A DNA stretch of 64,000 nt from CAVVXX01 sp052389895 (GTDB lineage: Bacteria > Pseudomonadota > Alphaproteobacteria > Micropepsales > Micropepsaceae). Positions 18,260 through 26,116 of the stretch are shown here, piece after piece. Every line of letters starts with the position of its first letter. Position 1 is the first letter of the stretch. Made by a program: the position numbers and the translations under genes. The stretch lies in contig JBQTHM010000017.1 of the NCBI GenBank assembly GCA_052389895.1, forward strand, positions 6,404-70,403. Reading direction: 5' to 3'. Under the pieces are notes generated by a model that was given only the letters and a program-made list of their open reading frames with translations, was not told the DNA's origin and did not search any database.

Positions 18260-19351
18260 TCACAGCGAAAGCGCGAGCTGGTCCCCTGCGCGTGGCGGAG
18301 GGCGGAATTTGCTCAAGTCGAGCGGCCTATGAGACTTGTTGAGGCCGAGCCTGCGGGTGGCGATGGCAAAGCGCTGGCCGATAAGCTTAGCGTAGGGCCC
18401 CGTGCCTTTCATGCGCGCGCCCCATTGCGAGTCGTAATCCTTGCCACCGCGCATCTGGCGCACCAGACTCATCACATGCTTGGCCTTGTCGGGCACGCGC
18501 TCCTCGAGCCATTCGCGAAACAAATCCTTGATTTCTAGCGGCAGGCGCAGAACGACATAGCCCGCCTGGGTAGCGCCCGCTTCTGCGGCCGCCGCCAGAA
18601 TATTTTCCAATTCGCTGTCGTTCAGGGCGGGGATGATCGGAGCGGTCATGACAGCAACAGGAATACCCGCCTTCGACAACGCCTGTATCGTTTCCAGCCG
18701 CTTTTGGGGCGCCGCGGCGCGGGGCTCCATGGTGCGCGCGAGTTTGCGGTCGAGCGTCGTGATGGAAACGGCTGCGCGCACCAGATTCTGCTCTGCCATT
18801 GGCGTAAGAATGTCGATATCGCGCTTGATCAGCGCGGATTTGGTGACAATGCCGACTGGGTGCCGGAAGTCGGACAGAACCTGCAAGACCGAGCGCGTCA
18901 CTTTCCAGATGCGCTCTATCGGCTGGTAGGGGTCTGTATTGGTTCCGATGGCAATGATTTTCGGGCGGTAGCCCGGCGCGCGCAGCTCGGCCGCCAGCAA
19001 TTGTGCGGCATTGGGCTTTACGAACAGGCGGCTTTCGAAGTCGAGGCCAGGCGAAAGACCGAGATAGGCGTGTGTGGGCCGGGCGTAACAATAGACGCAG
19101 CCCTGCTCGCAGCCCCGATAGGGATTGATGGACTGGTCAAAGGAGATGTCAGGGGAATTGTTGCGGGTGACGATCTTGCGCGAGGCGTCCGCCTGCACCG
19201 TCGTGCGAATGGGCGGCGGTTCTGCGTCGTCGGAAGTCCAGCCGTCGTCAAAGGCCAAGCGTTGTTCGCTCTCGTAACGCCCTGTGGCGTTCGACCGCGC
19301 GCCCCGGCCGTCCAGGCGGGGATCGCCTTCCCGAATCAGCAGCGCTGTCAT
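18260..19351 (-). CDS. PA0069-family radical SAM protein (SplB-like)
   Basis: 363 residues. The radical-SAM cysteine motif lies in Y-R-G-C-E-Q-G-C-V-Y-C-Y-A near residue 85 (C-x3-C-x2-C). It is followed by G-T-N-T-D-P-Y-Q-P-I-E and V-T-K-S-A-L-I-K-R-D, typical of the group that includes spore photoproduct lyase-like proteins. Substrate unknown. A parS palindrome lies in its leader, 12 bases upstream of the ATG, and a good sigma70 promoter precedes that, so ParB could affect its expression. Confidence 0.9.
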   Translation of the reverse strand: MTALLIREGDPRLDGRGARSNATGRYESEQRLAFDDGWTSDDAEPPPIRTTVQADASRKIVTRNNSPDISFDQSINPYRGCEQGCVYCYARPTHAYLGLSPGLDFESRLFVKPNAAQLLAAELRAPGYRPKIIAIGTNTDPYQPIERIWKVTRSVLQVLSDFRHPVGIVTKSALIKRDIDILTPMAEQNLVRAAVSITTLDRKLARTMEPRAAAPQKRLETIQALSKAGIPVAVMTAPIIPALNDSELENILAAAAEAGATQAGYVVLRLPLEIKDLFREWLEERVPDKAKHVMSLVRQMRGGKDYDSQWGARMKGTGPYAKLIGQRFAIATRRLGLNKSHRPLDLSKFRPPPRAGDQLALSL

Positions 19352-19363
19352 GCGGGCAGTGTA

Positions 19364-19379
19364 TGTTTCACGTGAAACA
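19364..19379. other. parS centromere-like site (perfect 16-bp palindrome)
   Basis: The sequence TGTTTCACGTGAAACA matches the ParB-binding parS consensus TGTTNCACGTGNAACA at every fixed base. It is intergenic, between the radical SAM gene start (19351) and its promoter. parS sites cluster near the replication origin and load SMC via ParB; smc is in the same window. Confidence 0.9.
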
Positions 19380-19413
19380 AAACAAGAACAAATATTTAAC
19401 CTATTGGCAATTC

Positions 19414-19442
19414 ACTATAATCACTAAGAGGTTGTTTTCCAA
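19414..19442 (-). promoter_or_regulatory. Candidate sigma70 promoter for the radical SAM gene
   Basis: Minus strand: TTGGAA (19442-19437), a 17-base spacer, TATAGT (19419-19414), set in an AT-rich stretch (19380-19450). Transcription would start near 19407 and run through parS into the gene at 19351. Confidence 0.5.
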
Positions 19443-19557
19443 ATATCCGGCCCCCCTCCCCCCTGCGCAGGGACGGAATACTGATCCGGCAATGGAAGTA
19501 TCGGCGTCGCCCAAGACGAGTGGATAACTTTATGGCGGCTATTTTTGCGACTTAGCC

Positions 19558-19570
19558 TGACGCAGCGTCA
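19558..19570. repeat. 13-bp palindrome TGACGC-A-GCGTCA
   Basis: A perfect 6-bp inverted repeat around one base, intergenic. The same palindrome with a different centre base occurs at 38862-38874, also intergenic, so it may be a shared operator. No regulator assigned. Confidence 0.4.
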
Positions 19571-19615
19571 TGTACCCGTCCGGGGGTGTCATTTGATCCA
19601 TATTGGCTCGGCACC

Positions 19616-20848
19616 TCATGACGCGGCGCGCGCGGCCAAGGAAGTGCGTGCGCGCGCCAACGCAAAGGCGAACGCCAGGCCAATCACGAGCGGCCCTATC
19701 GGAACATGCAGCAGGTCTGCAACGCCGCGCGCCACAAGCGGCATGAGCCATAGAAGAAACAGAACGGATTTTTCCCAGGGGCAGAAACCGGAAACGCGGC
19801 CTTCCAGCGCAAGCCAGGCGATAGGAAGCGCCAGGAAGACCAGATCGTAATCCAACAGATAGGGGGTGACCAACGGTATGGCGAGGCACAGCACTGCGCA
19901 CTGAACATAGTAGGGGGTCTTGCTCCGCCACACCCATACCGTCGCCGCGATTGACGCAAGCGCAACGGCAAATTGCACGGCATAGGCAAGAGCGATACTT
20001 CCGCCCAGCAATCGGACACCCGCGAACACACTTTGAATCTTGTGCCAGCCAGCCGATCCCTGCTCCAGAACGATCGTGCGAGTAAGCGTTTCACTGGCGA
20101 AGAATGCGCTCCACACTTCTGGGCCGAAGAGCACGAGCGTTACGACGGAGAACGTCGCAATTGTCGCCGTAGCCGATACAACGACACGCCAGCGCAGGGT
20201 GACGAGCGGGATCAGGAGCGGCAGCGCCACGAATTGCGGCTTGTAGGCAAGCGCGCCCAGCAGCGCACCTGCCAGCCACGGTCGCCTGTCCAGCAGCAAC
20301 AACCCGCCGCCAAGCAGCGCGGCCGTCAAAAATCCGTTCTGGCCGTGAAAGAGGCAGACGAAGACGGCAGGAAAGGCGAGCGCGATGAGTAGCGCGTCGC
20401 GGTTGGGCCGAAGCATACGCCACATGAGCGCGGCATAGGCGGCAAGCGTTGCAACCTGATAGAACCCGAGCGCAAGCGCGTAGGGCAGGAACGCGAGCGG
20501 TGCGGCGATAAGAAAAAACAATGGCGGATAGTGCCAGCCGAAATAGGGAATGCTGCGGCCGGGAAATAGTGCGCGCTCGGATTCGCTGTGTTTTGCCCAG
20601 TCGTAGGCCCCGGCCGCATCTTCCGCCAGCGCCATATCGCCCGCGGCATAGACGTTGACGAAATCGGTTCCGACCGGCTTCCCGTTCGAATCGATCAAGC
20701 CCTCGCTAAAGGCAAGATAGAATATGGCGGCAATGACGTAGCCCGCGAGCAACAGGCGCGGATAAATCTTCATGCGATCTGCGTCCAGCCAAGGCCCGTC
20801 GCGCAGGCCGTCGAGCACGTCTCGCGCCGGGAAAAGCAGATTTGCCAA
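19616..20848 (-). CDS. GT87-family integral membrane glycosyltransferase (DUF2029)
   Basis: 410 residues with about ten hydrophobic segments. An early periplasmic loop holds T-D-F-V-N-V-Y-A-A-G near 62-71, the acidic-residue region of the GT87/DUF2029 family. These enzymes use polyprenyl-phosphate sugars, as in the mycobacterial mannosyltransferases. W-H-Y-P-P-L-F-F and L-A-Y-K-P-Q-F are further family signatures. The acceptor is unknown. An in-frame ATG at 20773 (MKIYPRLL) is an alternative start. Monocistronic, as far as can be seen. Confidence 0.85.
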   Translation of the reverse strand: MANLLFPARDVLDGLRDGPWLDADRMKIYPRLLLAGYVIAAIFYLAFSEGLIDSNGKPVGTDFVNVYAAGDMALAEDAAGAYDWAKHSESERALFPGRSIPYFGWHYPPLFFLIAAPLAFLPYALALGFYQVATLAAYAALMWRMLRPNRDALLIALAFPAVFVCLFHGQNGFLTAALLGGGLLLLDRRPWLAGALLGALAYKPQFVALPLLIPLVTLRWRVVVSATATIATFSVVTLVLFGPEVWSAFFASETLTRTIVLEQGSAGWHKIQSVFAGVRLLGGSIALAYAVQFAVALASIAATVWVWRSKTPYYVQCAVLCLAIPLVTPYLLDYDLVFLALPIAWLALEGRVSGFCPWEKSVLFLLWLMPLVARGVADLLHVPIGPLVIGLAFAFALARARTSLAARAAS

Positions 20849-20988
20849 AGCGCGGCACCCCTAATTGCGAGGCGGAGTCTGCCGCTTGCGCGTGAAGCAA
20901 TGGCTAACGCCCCTTTTTGACAGGAAAATTGCCAAGTGCACCGCTGCGCGAATAGGATGGCGTTCTTCGTGATCAGGGGAGGCGTAAC

Positions 20989-21228
20989 GTGAAAATTTTG
21001 CCGGTCTTGCTTGGGGCTGCGGCCATCACCGCAATCACAATGGCAGGCACTGCATGGGCCCAGGATAGCGGCGGCGCCATGGACCAACTTGAAGATGCGA
21101 CGTCCGGAACTCAGTCCACTGGCGAAACATTCGATGGCGGCAATACGCCGACCGACGCGTATCCAAGCGGCACCTCGGGAGAGTCGGGTTCGGACAGTTC
21201 GGACGATTCGGAATCGGATCCGGACTAG
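20989..21228 (+). CDS. Small acidic exported protein, unknown function
   Basis: 79 residues from a GTG preceded by a strong AGGGGAGG site 7 bases upstream, which supports translation. There is a clear Sec signal peptide (MKILPVLLGAAAITA...A-W-A cut near residue 24). The mature peptide of about 55 residues is almost entirely Ser, Gly, Thr, Asp and Glu and ends in an Asp/Ser run (D-S-S-D-D-S-E-S-D-P-D). It is likely disordered and could bind Ca2+ or other cations, but this is inference. The stop abuts the convergent moaB stop with no gap. Confidence 0.7.
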   Translation: MKILPVLLGAAAITAITMAGTAWAQDSGGAMDQLEDATSGTQSTGETFDGGNTPTDAYPSGTSGESGSDSSDDSESDPD

Positions 21229-21771
21229 CTATTTGTCTTTACTGCGCTCGCGTTCCAGTAAGCGCGGCATGATGCCGATGAAGTTGCACGGTCCATGCCG
21301 GGCGTCGAGCTGTTGTTTGAGAATTTCGTCCCAGCCGTCCTTCACTGCGCCGGGCGAGCCCGGAAGCGCGAAAAGGTACTTTCCCCTTGCCACGCCTGCG
21401 CAGGCGCGCGACTGGATGGTGGATGTGCCGATCTTTTCATAAGAGACACGGTGAAAGAGGACGGAAAAACCGTCGATTTCCTTTTCAAACACGCTGCGGA
21501 AAGCTTCCGGCGTGACATCGCGGCCCGTAAGCCCCGTGCCGCCCGTGGAAATCACGACATCCACATCGGGATCACCGATCCATGTCCGCAGCTGTCCTGT
21601 GATTTTTTCTCTGTCGTCGGGAACGATGACTCGCGCGGCCACGACATGGCCCGCTGCGCGGATGCGCGCCTCAAGCGTGTCACCGGAGGTATCGTTCTCG
21701 CGCGTGCGCGTGTCCGAAACCGTCATCACCGCGATGCGGACGGGAACAAAGGGTCTGGCTTCACCCTGCAT
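21229..21771 (-). CDS. moaB: Molybdopterin adenylyltransferase-like protein (MoaB/MogA family)
   Basis: 180 residues from the ATG at 21771 (MQGEARPFVP); an upstream in-frame start at 21816 would run into the transglycosylase gene. The MoCF-biosynthesis fold is shown by S-D-T-R-T-R-E-N-D-T-S-G near 20, I-S-T-G-G-T-G-L-T-G-R-D-V-T near 80, and F-A-L-P-G-S-P-G-A-V near 140. The family adenylates molybdopterin. The start overlaps the upstream gene's stop by one base (TGATG), so it is probably translated from the same mRNA as the lytic transglycosylase despite no obvious functional link. Confidence 0.9.
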   Translation of the reverse strand: MQGEARPFVPVRIAVMTVSDTRTRENDTSGDTLEARIRAAGHVVAARVIVPDDREKITGQLRTWIGDPDVDVVISTGGTGLTGRDVTPEAFRSVFEKEIDGFSVLFHRVSYEKIGTSTIQSRACAGVARGKYLFALPGSPGAVKDGWDEILKQQLDARHGPCNFIGIMPRLLERERSKDK

Positions 21772-23489
21772 CAATCCAGCGCTGCGATTTTTGCGTACTC
21801 GGAATAGACCGGCCAACGGCCGGCGGCCACCGCTTCCAGCGATTCGTCGTTCTTGCCGAAGCGGTGCGCGTACATCCAGAGATTCAGCATCACCTGCTTG
21901 ATATAGCGGCGCGTTTCGGAAAGCGGCACCGACTCCACGAACAGCAGTGGATCGTCGTTGCCTTCATGCAGGGTCAACCACCGCGAGAGATTGCCGGGCC
22001 CGCCGTTGTAGGCGGCAGCCACCATGAACAGGTTGCCATTCTGCCGCGAAAGAAGATCGCGCATGTAACGCTGGCCAAGCGCCATATTGTACTCGGGCTC
22101 GTCCAGCTTGTTCTTGTGCTTACCGGCGAGTTTCTTGTTGCCTTCGATCAGGGCCGCGGTGCTCGGCATCACCTGCATTACGCCGCGCGCGCCCGCGCGG
22201 CTGACGGCGCCGCCGTCGAAGCCGCTTTCCTGGCGCGCGAAGGCCAATATCAAGGCGGTGTCCACTTTGTATCCGTCGCTGGGCGCAAACGAAGGCACGG
22301 GGTAAAGCGAAGTGAGATGGACGCCGCGCCGTGCTGCGATCTTTGCCGCCTTCAGTTCGACGGCGGCTTCGCCGAAGGCGCGGGCCAGCGCGGCCAGCGC
22401 GGCTGCGTGGCCGGCATGGAGCGCGGCATAAGCGCGATGAAGCTCTTCAGAGATGTAACGGTCCTCGCCGATCTGGCTGAGGGCAACGGCGCGATGCGCC
22501 GGCGCGTTGCGCATCAGGGCCGCAAACGATGAAGAATCAAAACTGGGCTCCACCAGATTGCGCCTCTTGTCCTGGCCCAACACGTGGCCGGCCAGCAATC
22601 CGTAGAAAGTGTCCGGCTCGGAGGCCGCCTTTGCGTAGAGGGGCACTATGCGGTTGGCATCACCGGCGCGCTGGTAGGAGCGCGCGGCCCAAAACGCAGC
22701 GGCCGCATAAGTGTATGACGGAAGGTTGCTTGCCTGCGCCATCTTTTCAAAATGTGCGCCCGCGCGCGCAAATTCGCGCAACCGGTATGCCGCAAGGCCC
22801 GCCACCCAATCGGCATGAGGCGCGTTGATGCGGCCGCGCTCCGCTACTTCGCCCGCGAGCCTCAACGCGTCCGAGTCGCGTACTTCGGCGAGATATGACT
22901 GTGCCACATACGTGGCGAGACGATCGACGTCGGCCTGCGTGATGGAAGGCCCTGCAACGAGCGCTGTCAAAACGGCGTTTGCCGCGTCCGGATCGCCCGC
23001 GCGCACGTGCACGCGGATCTGCGCCTGCATGCGCACGCCAAGCTCGGTCTGCATCGGCGGCTCGCCGACCGCCGCTTCGCCGCCCGAGGGGCGCCAGAAA
23101 GCGGTTCGCGGCGCCGGCACATGCGCCTTGCGGCTGGGCCTGCGCTTAAGTGCGAGCTTGTGAATTCGCGTGGCATAAGGAAGGTCGGCGTAATTGTCGA
23201 GCCAGGACTTCAGATCGGAAAAGGATGTCTTGTAGTTTGGCGCTTCGAGGTAACAGTGCGCCAGCACATAACCCAGCAGCGACTTGTCTTTGAGTTCGCC
23301 CGCAAGATCCTTAGCATTGGCGATATTGCCCGCGCGCTGCGCCTGAAAAATTGCGCGATAGGTGCGAACGTCCTGATCAGAAAGCACGCCGGGAATCTGT
23401 GCCGCTTGCGCGGGGCACGCAAAAACCAGCGCAGCGCAAATGAGCGCGATCCGCGGAACGAATTTCAACCTTGCCTCCCTTGCGCGCAC
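21771..23489 (-). CDS. slt: Soluble lytic murein transglycosylase (Slt-type)
   Basis: 572 residues with a signal peptide (cut near A-Q-A-A-Q, residue 30). A long helical superhelix of TPR-like repeats covers about 40-390. The C-terminal goose-lysozyme-like catalytic domain has R-Q-E-S-G-F-D with the catalytic Glu near 413, G-A-R-G-V-M-Q-V-M-P-S-T-A, and A-A-Y-N-G-G-P-G-N. It cleaves peptidoglycan with 1,6-anhydro formation in the periplasm. Upstream partner of moaB by TGATG overlap. Confidence 0.93.
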   Translation of the reverse strand: MRAREARLKFVPRIALICAALVFACPAQAAQIPGVLSDQDVRTYRAIFQAQRAGNIANAKDLAGELKDKSLLGYVLAHCYLEAPNYKTSFSDLKSWLDNYADLPYATRIHKLALKRRPSRKAHVPAPRTAFWRPSGGEAAVGEPPMQTELGVRMQAQIRVHVRAGDPDAANAVLTALVAGPSITQADVDRLATYVAQSYLAEVRDSDALRLAGEVAERGRINAPHADWVAGLAAYRLREFARAGAHFEKMAQASNLPSYTYAAAAFWAARSYQRAGDANRIVPLYAKAASEPDTFYGLLAGHVLGQDKRRNLVEPSFDSSSFAALMRNAPAHRAVALSQIGEDRYISEELHRAYAALHAGHAAALAALARAFGEAAVELKAAKIAARRGVHLTSLYPVPSFAPSDGYKVDTALILAFARQESGFDGGAVSRAGARGVMQVMPSTAALIEGNKKLAGKHKNKLDEPEYNMALGQRYMRDLLSRQNGNLFMVAAAYNGGPGNLSRWLTLHEGNDDPLLFVESVPLSETRRYIKQVMLNLWMYAHRFGKNDESLEAVAAGRWPVYSEYAKIAALD

Positions 23490-23524
23490 TCTAACGAGAG
23501 CGGGCGCCGGGGCTCAAGCGATAT

Positions 23525-24349
23525 TCAACGTGCGAGTCTGTCCAACACCGCCAACATATCCCGCCACGCAAGACGTTTTGCCGACGGTTGGCGCAGCAAA
23601 TACGCGGGATGCAGCGTCGGCATGACGGGAACCGCGGCGCTCCCGCTTTGATACACATGCCAGTTCCCCCGCACGCGCATGATGCCCTCGCTTACGCCCA
23701 GCACATGCCGCACTGCAACCGCGCCAAGCAGCACGAGCGCGTGTGGCGACTTCAGTTCGATGTGGCGATGCAGGAAAGGAAGGCAGAGCGCCGCTTCTTC
23801 CGGCGTCGGGTCGCGGTTCTGCGGCGGGCGCCAGTTGAGCACGTTGGTGATGTAAACTTTTTTGCGATCCAGGCCCGCGCAGGCCAGCATGCGATCGAGG
23901 AGCTTCCCGGCGCGACCCACAAAAGGAAGGCCGATCTCGTCTTCGTCGCGGCCCGGGGCTTCGCCGATGAACATGATGCGCGCGTCCGGCGCGCCGTCCG
24001 CAAAAACCGTGTTTTTCGCAAAGCGTTTAAGCTCGCAGCCGTCGAAGGCTTCGAGCGCGGCCTTTAGTTCTACGAGCGTCGCGCATGCCTGCGCGATCTC
24101 CCGGGCCGACTGGATCGTCGCGCCTTCGCGCTTGAAGGGGAGGCTGCCGGCCAGGGAACCAGCGGCGGGCTTGGGCCCCAGCGTCGCAATTCGGGTGGAT
24201 TGGCGCTTTGCGCTGGACTCCCCGCCAGCGCACGAGGCGGCGTTCAAGGCAAAATTATTCACTGGCGCGTCTGCGATTACTTCGTCCGCACCCGCCTCGA
24301 CCAGCCAGTGCAGCTTCGACAGCGAGTCTTTGTCCGCGAGATTCGCCAT
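23525..24349 (-). CDS. Uracil-DNA glycosylase, family 4-like
   Basis: 274 residues from the ATG at 24349 (MANLADKDSL). Family 4/5 motifs: I-G-E-A-P-G-R-D-E-D-E near 135, G-L-P-F-V-G-R-A-G, Y-I-T-N-V-L-N-W-R-P-P, and motif 3 M-P-T-L-H-P-A-Y-L-L near 250. An N-terminal approximately 100-residue region, variable in the family, precedes the core. It removes uracil from DNA; family 4 enzymes usually carry a 4Fe-4S cluster, and several cysteines are present. The KRRIH insertion of UdgX is absent. Divergent from ETF-QO across 97 bases. Confidence 0.88.
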   Translation of the reverse strand: MANLADKDSLSKLHWLVEAGADEVIADAPVNNFALNAASCAGGESSAKRQSTRIATLGPKPAAGSLAGSLPFKREGATIQSAREIAQACATLVELKAALEAFDGCELKRFAKNTVFADGAPDARIMFIGEAPGRDEDEIGLPFVGRAGKLLDRMLACAGLDRKKVYITNVLNWRPPQNRDPTPEEAALCLPFLHRHIELKSPHALVLLGAVAVRHVLGVSEGIMRVRGNWHVYQSGSAAVPVMPTLHPAYLLRQPSAKRLAWRDMLAVLDRLAR

Positions 24350-24446
24350 GGCGCCATGGTAGCGCCTCGCGTGCGGGCGGAAGCGGAAACTTTGCCGCTT
24401 TCCCCAGCATTTGACCGAGCAAATGGAAGGGCCGCATAACCGCACC

Positions 24447-26105
24447 ATGTCAGAACGCGAACGCATGGATTTCGACGTAGTCATTGTGGGCGCGGGCCCC
24501 GCCGGCCTTGCCTCGGCGATCCGCCTGAAGCAGCTGGCCGCGCAGGAGCGACGCGACCTGAACGTATGCGTTCTGGAAAAGGGCTCAGAGGTGGGCGCAC
24601 ATATTTTATCCGGCGCGGTGATCGATCCGATCGCCTTCAATGAACTTATTCCCGACTGGAAGGAGAAGGGCGCGCCGCTGGATTCGCTGGTGACAGACGA
24701 CCGCTTCTACTATCTTGGGCCGGCAGGCCATGTGCGCTTTCCGGGCTTTATCTTCCCGCCGTTGATGAGCAACGAAGGCTGCTATGTTGCCAGCTTGGCG
24801 GACGTGTGCCGCTGGCTTGCGCGCGAAGCGGAAAGCCTGGGCGTCGAGATCTATCCCGGCTTCGCCGCCGTGGATGCGATCTTCGGCGGCGGTGGCGAGG
24901 TGCTAGGAGTGATTACCGGCGACATGGGCGTGGCAAAGGACGGCCACCGCAAACCGAATTACACGCCCGGAATGGCCCTACACGCGAAATACACGCTGGT
25001 GGCCGAAGGCGCCCATGGCAGCCTGGCCAAGCAGGTGATTGCGCGCTTCGATCTGCGCAGCGGACGCGAGCCGCCCAAGTACGGGATCGGCATCAAGGAT
25101 CTTTGGCAGTTACCGAAGGAAAAACATCGCCGCGGGCTGGCGATTCACACCGTGGGCTATCCGCTGGACGACCGCACGGGCGGCGGCGGGTTTTTCTATC
25201 ACTTCGGCGAGGATCTTGCTGCGGTCGGATTCGTCGTTCATCTCAACTACAGCAATCCGTACCTGTCGCCGCTTGGCGAGTTCAACCGTTACAAGTCGCA
25301 TCCGTTCATCCGCCCGATGCTGGAAGGCGGCAAACGCATTGCCTACGGCTCGCGGGCCATTACCGAGGGCGGATTCCAATCCGTGCCGAAGCTGGCGTTT
25401 CCGGGTGGCGTTTTGATCGGCTGCGCGGCGGGCTTTGTGAACGTGCCGCGCATAAAGGGCAGTCACAATGCTATGAAAACCGGAATGCTTGCCGCCGAAG
25501 CGGCGTTCGCCGCCATCGGGCAGGGCCGCGCGCACGACGAACTCGCCGAATACGAACAAGGCTATCGGCGCTCGCATGTGTATCGCGATCTCAAGCGTGT
25601 GCGGAACGTGAAGCCGCTGTGGTCGAAATTCGGCACCGTGCTTGGTGTGGTGCTCGGCGGTTTCGACATGTGGACGAACCAGTTGTTGGGGATTTCCGCA
25701 TTCGGCACCTTGAAGCATGGCAAGCCGGACCATGCGACCCTGAAACCGGCGCGCGTTTGCAAGCCGGTCGCGTATCCCAAGCCCGACGGCGTCATCACGT
25801 TTGACCGTCTGTCGTCCGTCTTCGTCTCCAACACGAACCACGAAGAAGACCAGCCGGTACACCTGAAGTTGAAGGATCCGGCGGTGCCGATCCGCGACAA
25901 CCTCCCCCTTTATGACGAGCCTGCCCAGCGCTACTGCCCTGTGGCGGTCTACGAAGTTGTCCAGGATGCGAGCGGAAATCCGCGTTTTGTCATAAACGCG
26001 CAAAATTGCGTCCACTGCAAAACCTGCGACATCAAGGATCCGGCCCAGAACATCGAGTGGGTTCCGCCGGAAGGCGGCGGTGGCCCAAACTATCCGAATA
26101 TGTAA
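24447..26105 (+). CDS. Electron-transfer flavoprotein:ubiquinone oxidoreductase
   Basis: 552 residues. N-terminal FAD motif V-I-V-G-A-G-P-A-G-L-A-S-A, then E-V-G-A-H-I-L-S-G-A-V typical of ETF-QO. The C-terminal ferredoxin-like domain holds the 4Fe-4S cysteines: C-P near 504, then C-V-H-C-K-T-C-D-I-K-D-P. It passes electrons from acyl-CoA and related dehydrogenases via ETF to ubiquinone at the inner membrane. I start at the ATG 24447 (MSERERMDFDV) rather than the TTG at 24411. The TPR lipoprotein gene follows 11 bases on. Confidence 0.96.
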   Translation: MSERERMDFDVVIVGAGPAGLASAIRLKQLAAQERRDLNVCVLEKGSEVGAHILSGAVIDPIAFNELIPDWKEKGAPLDSLVTDDRFYYLGPAGHVRFPGFIFPPLMSNEGCYVASLADVCRWLAREAESLGVEIYPGFAAVDAIFGGGGEVLGVITGDMGVAKDGHRKPNYTPGMALHAKYTLVAEGAHGSLAKQVIARFDLRSGREPPKYGIGIKDLWQLPKEKHRRGLAIHTVGYPLDDRTGGGGFFYHFGEDLAAVGFVVHLNYSNPYLSPLGEFNRYKSHPFIRPMLEGGKRIAYGSRAITEGGFQSVPKLAFPGGVLIGCAAGFVNVPRIKGSHNAMKTGMLAAEAAFAAIGQGRAHDELAEYEQGYRRSHVYRDLKRVRNVKPLWSKFGTVLGVVLGGFDMWTNQLLGISAFGTLKHGKPDHATLKPARVCKPVAYPKPDGVITFDRLSSVFVSNTNHEEDQPVHLKLKDPAVPIRDNLPLYDEPAQRYCPVAVYEVVQDASGNPRFVINAQNCVHCKTCDIKDPAQNIEWVPPEGGGGPNYPNM

Positions 26106-26116
26106 AGTTTGGAGCC

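Noticed and set aside
19380..19615. Replication origin beside parS
   Set aside because: The stretch is AT-rich at first but I see no DnaA-box cluster of the TTATCCACA type and no dnaA or gidA gene next to it.
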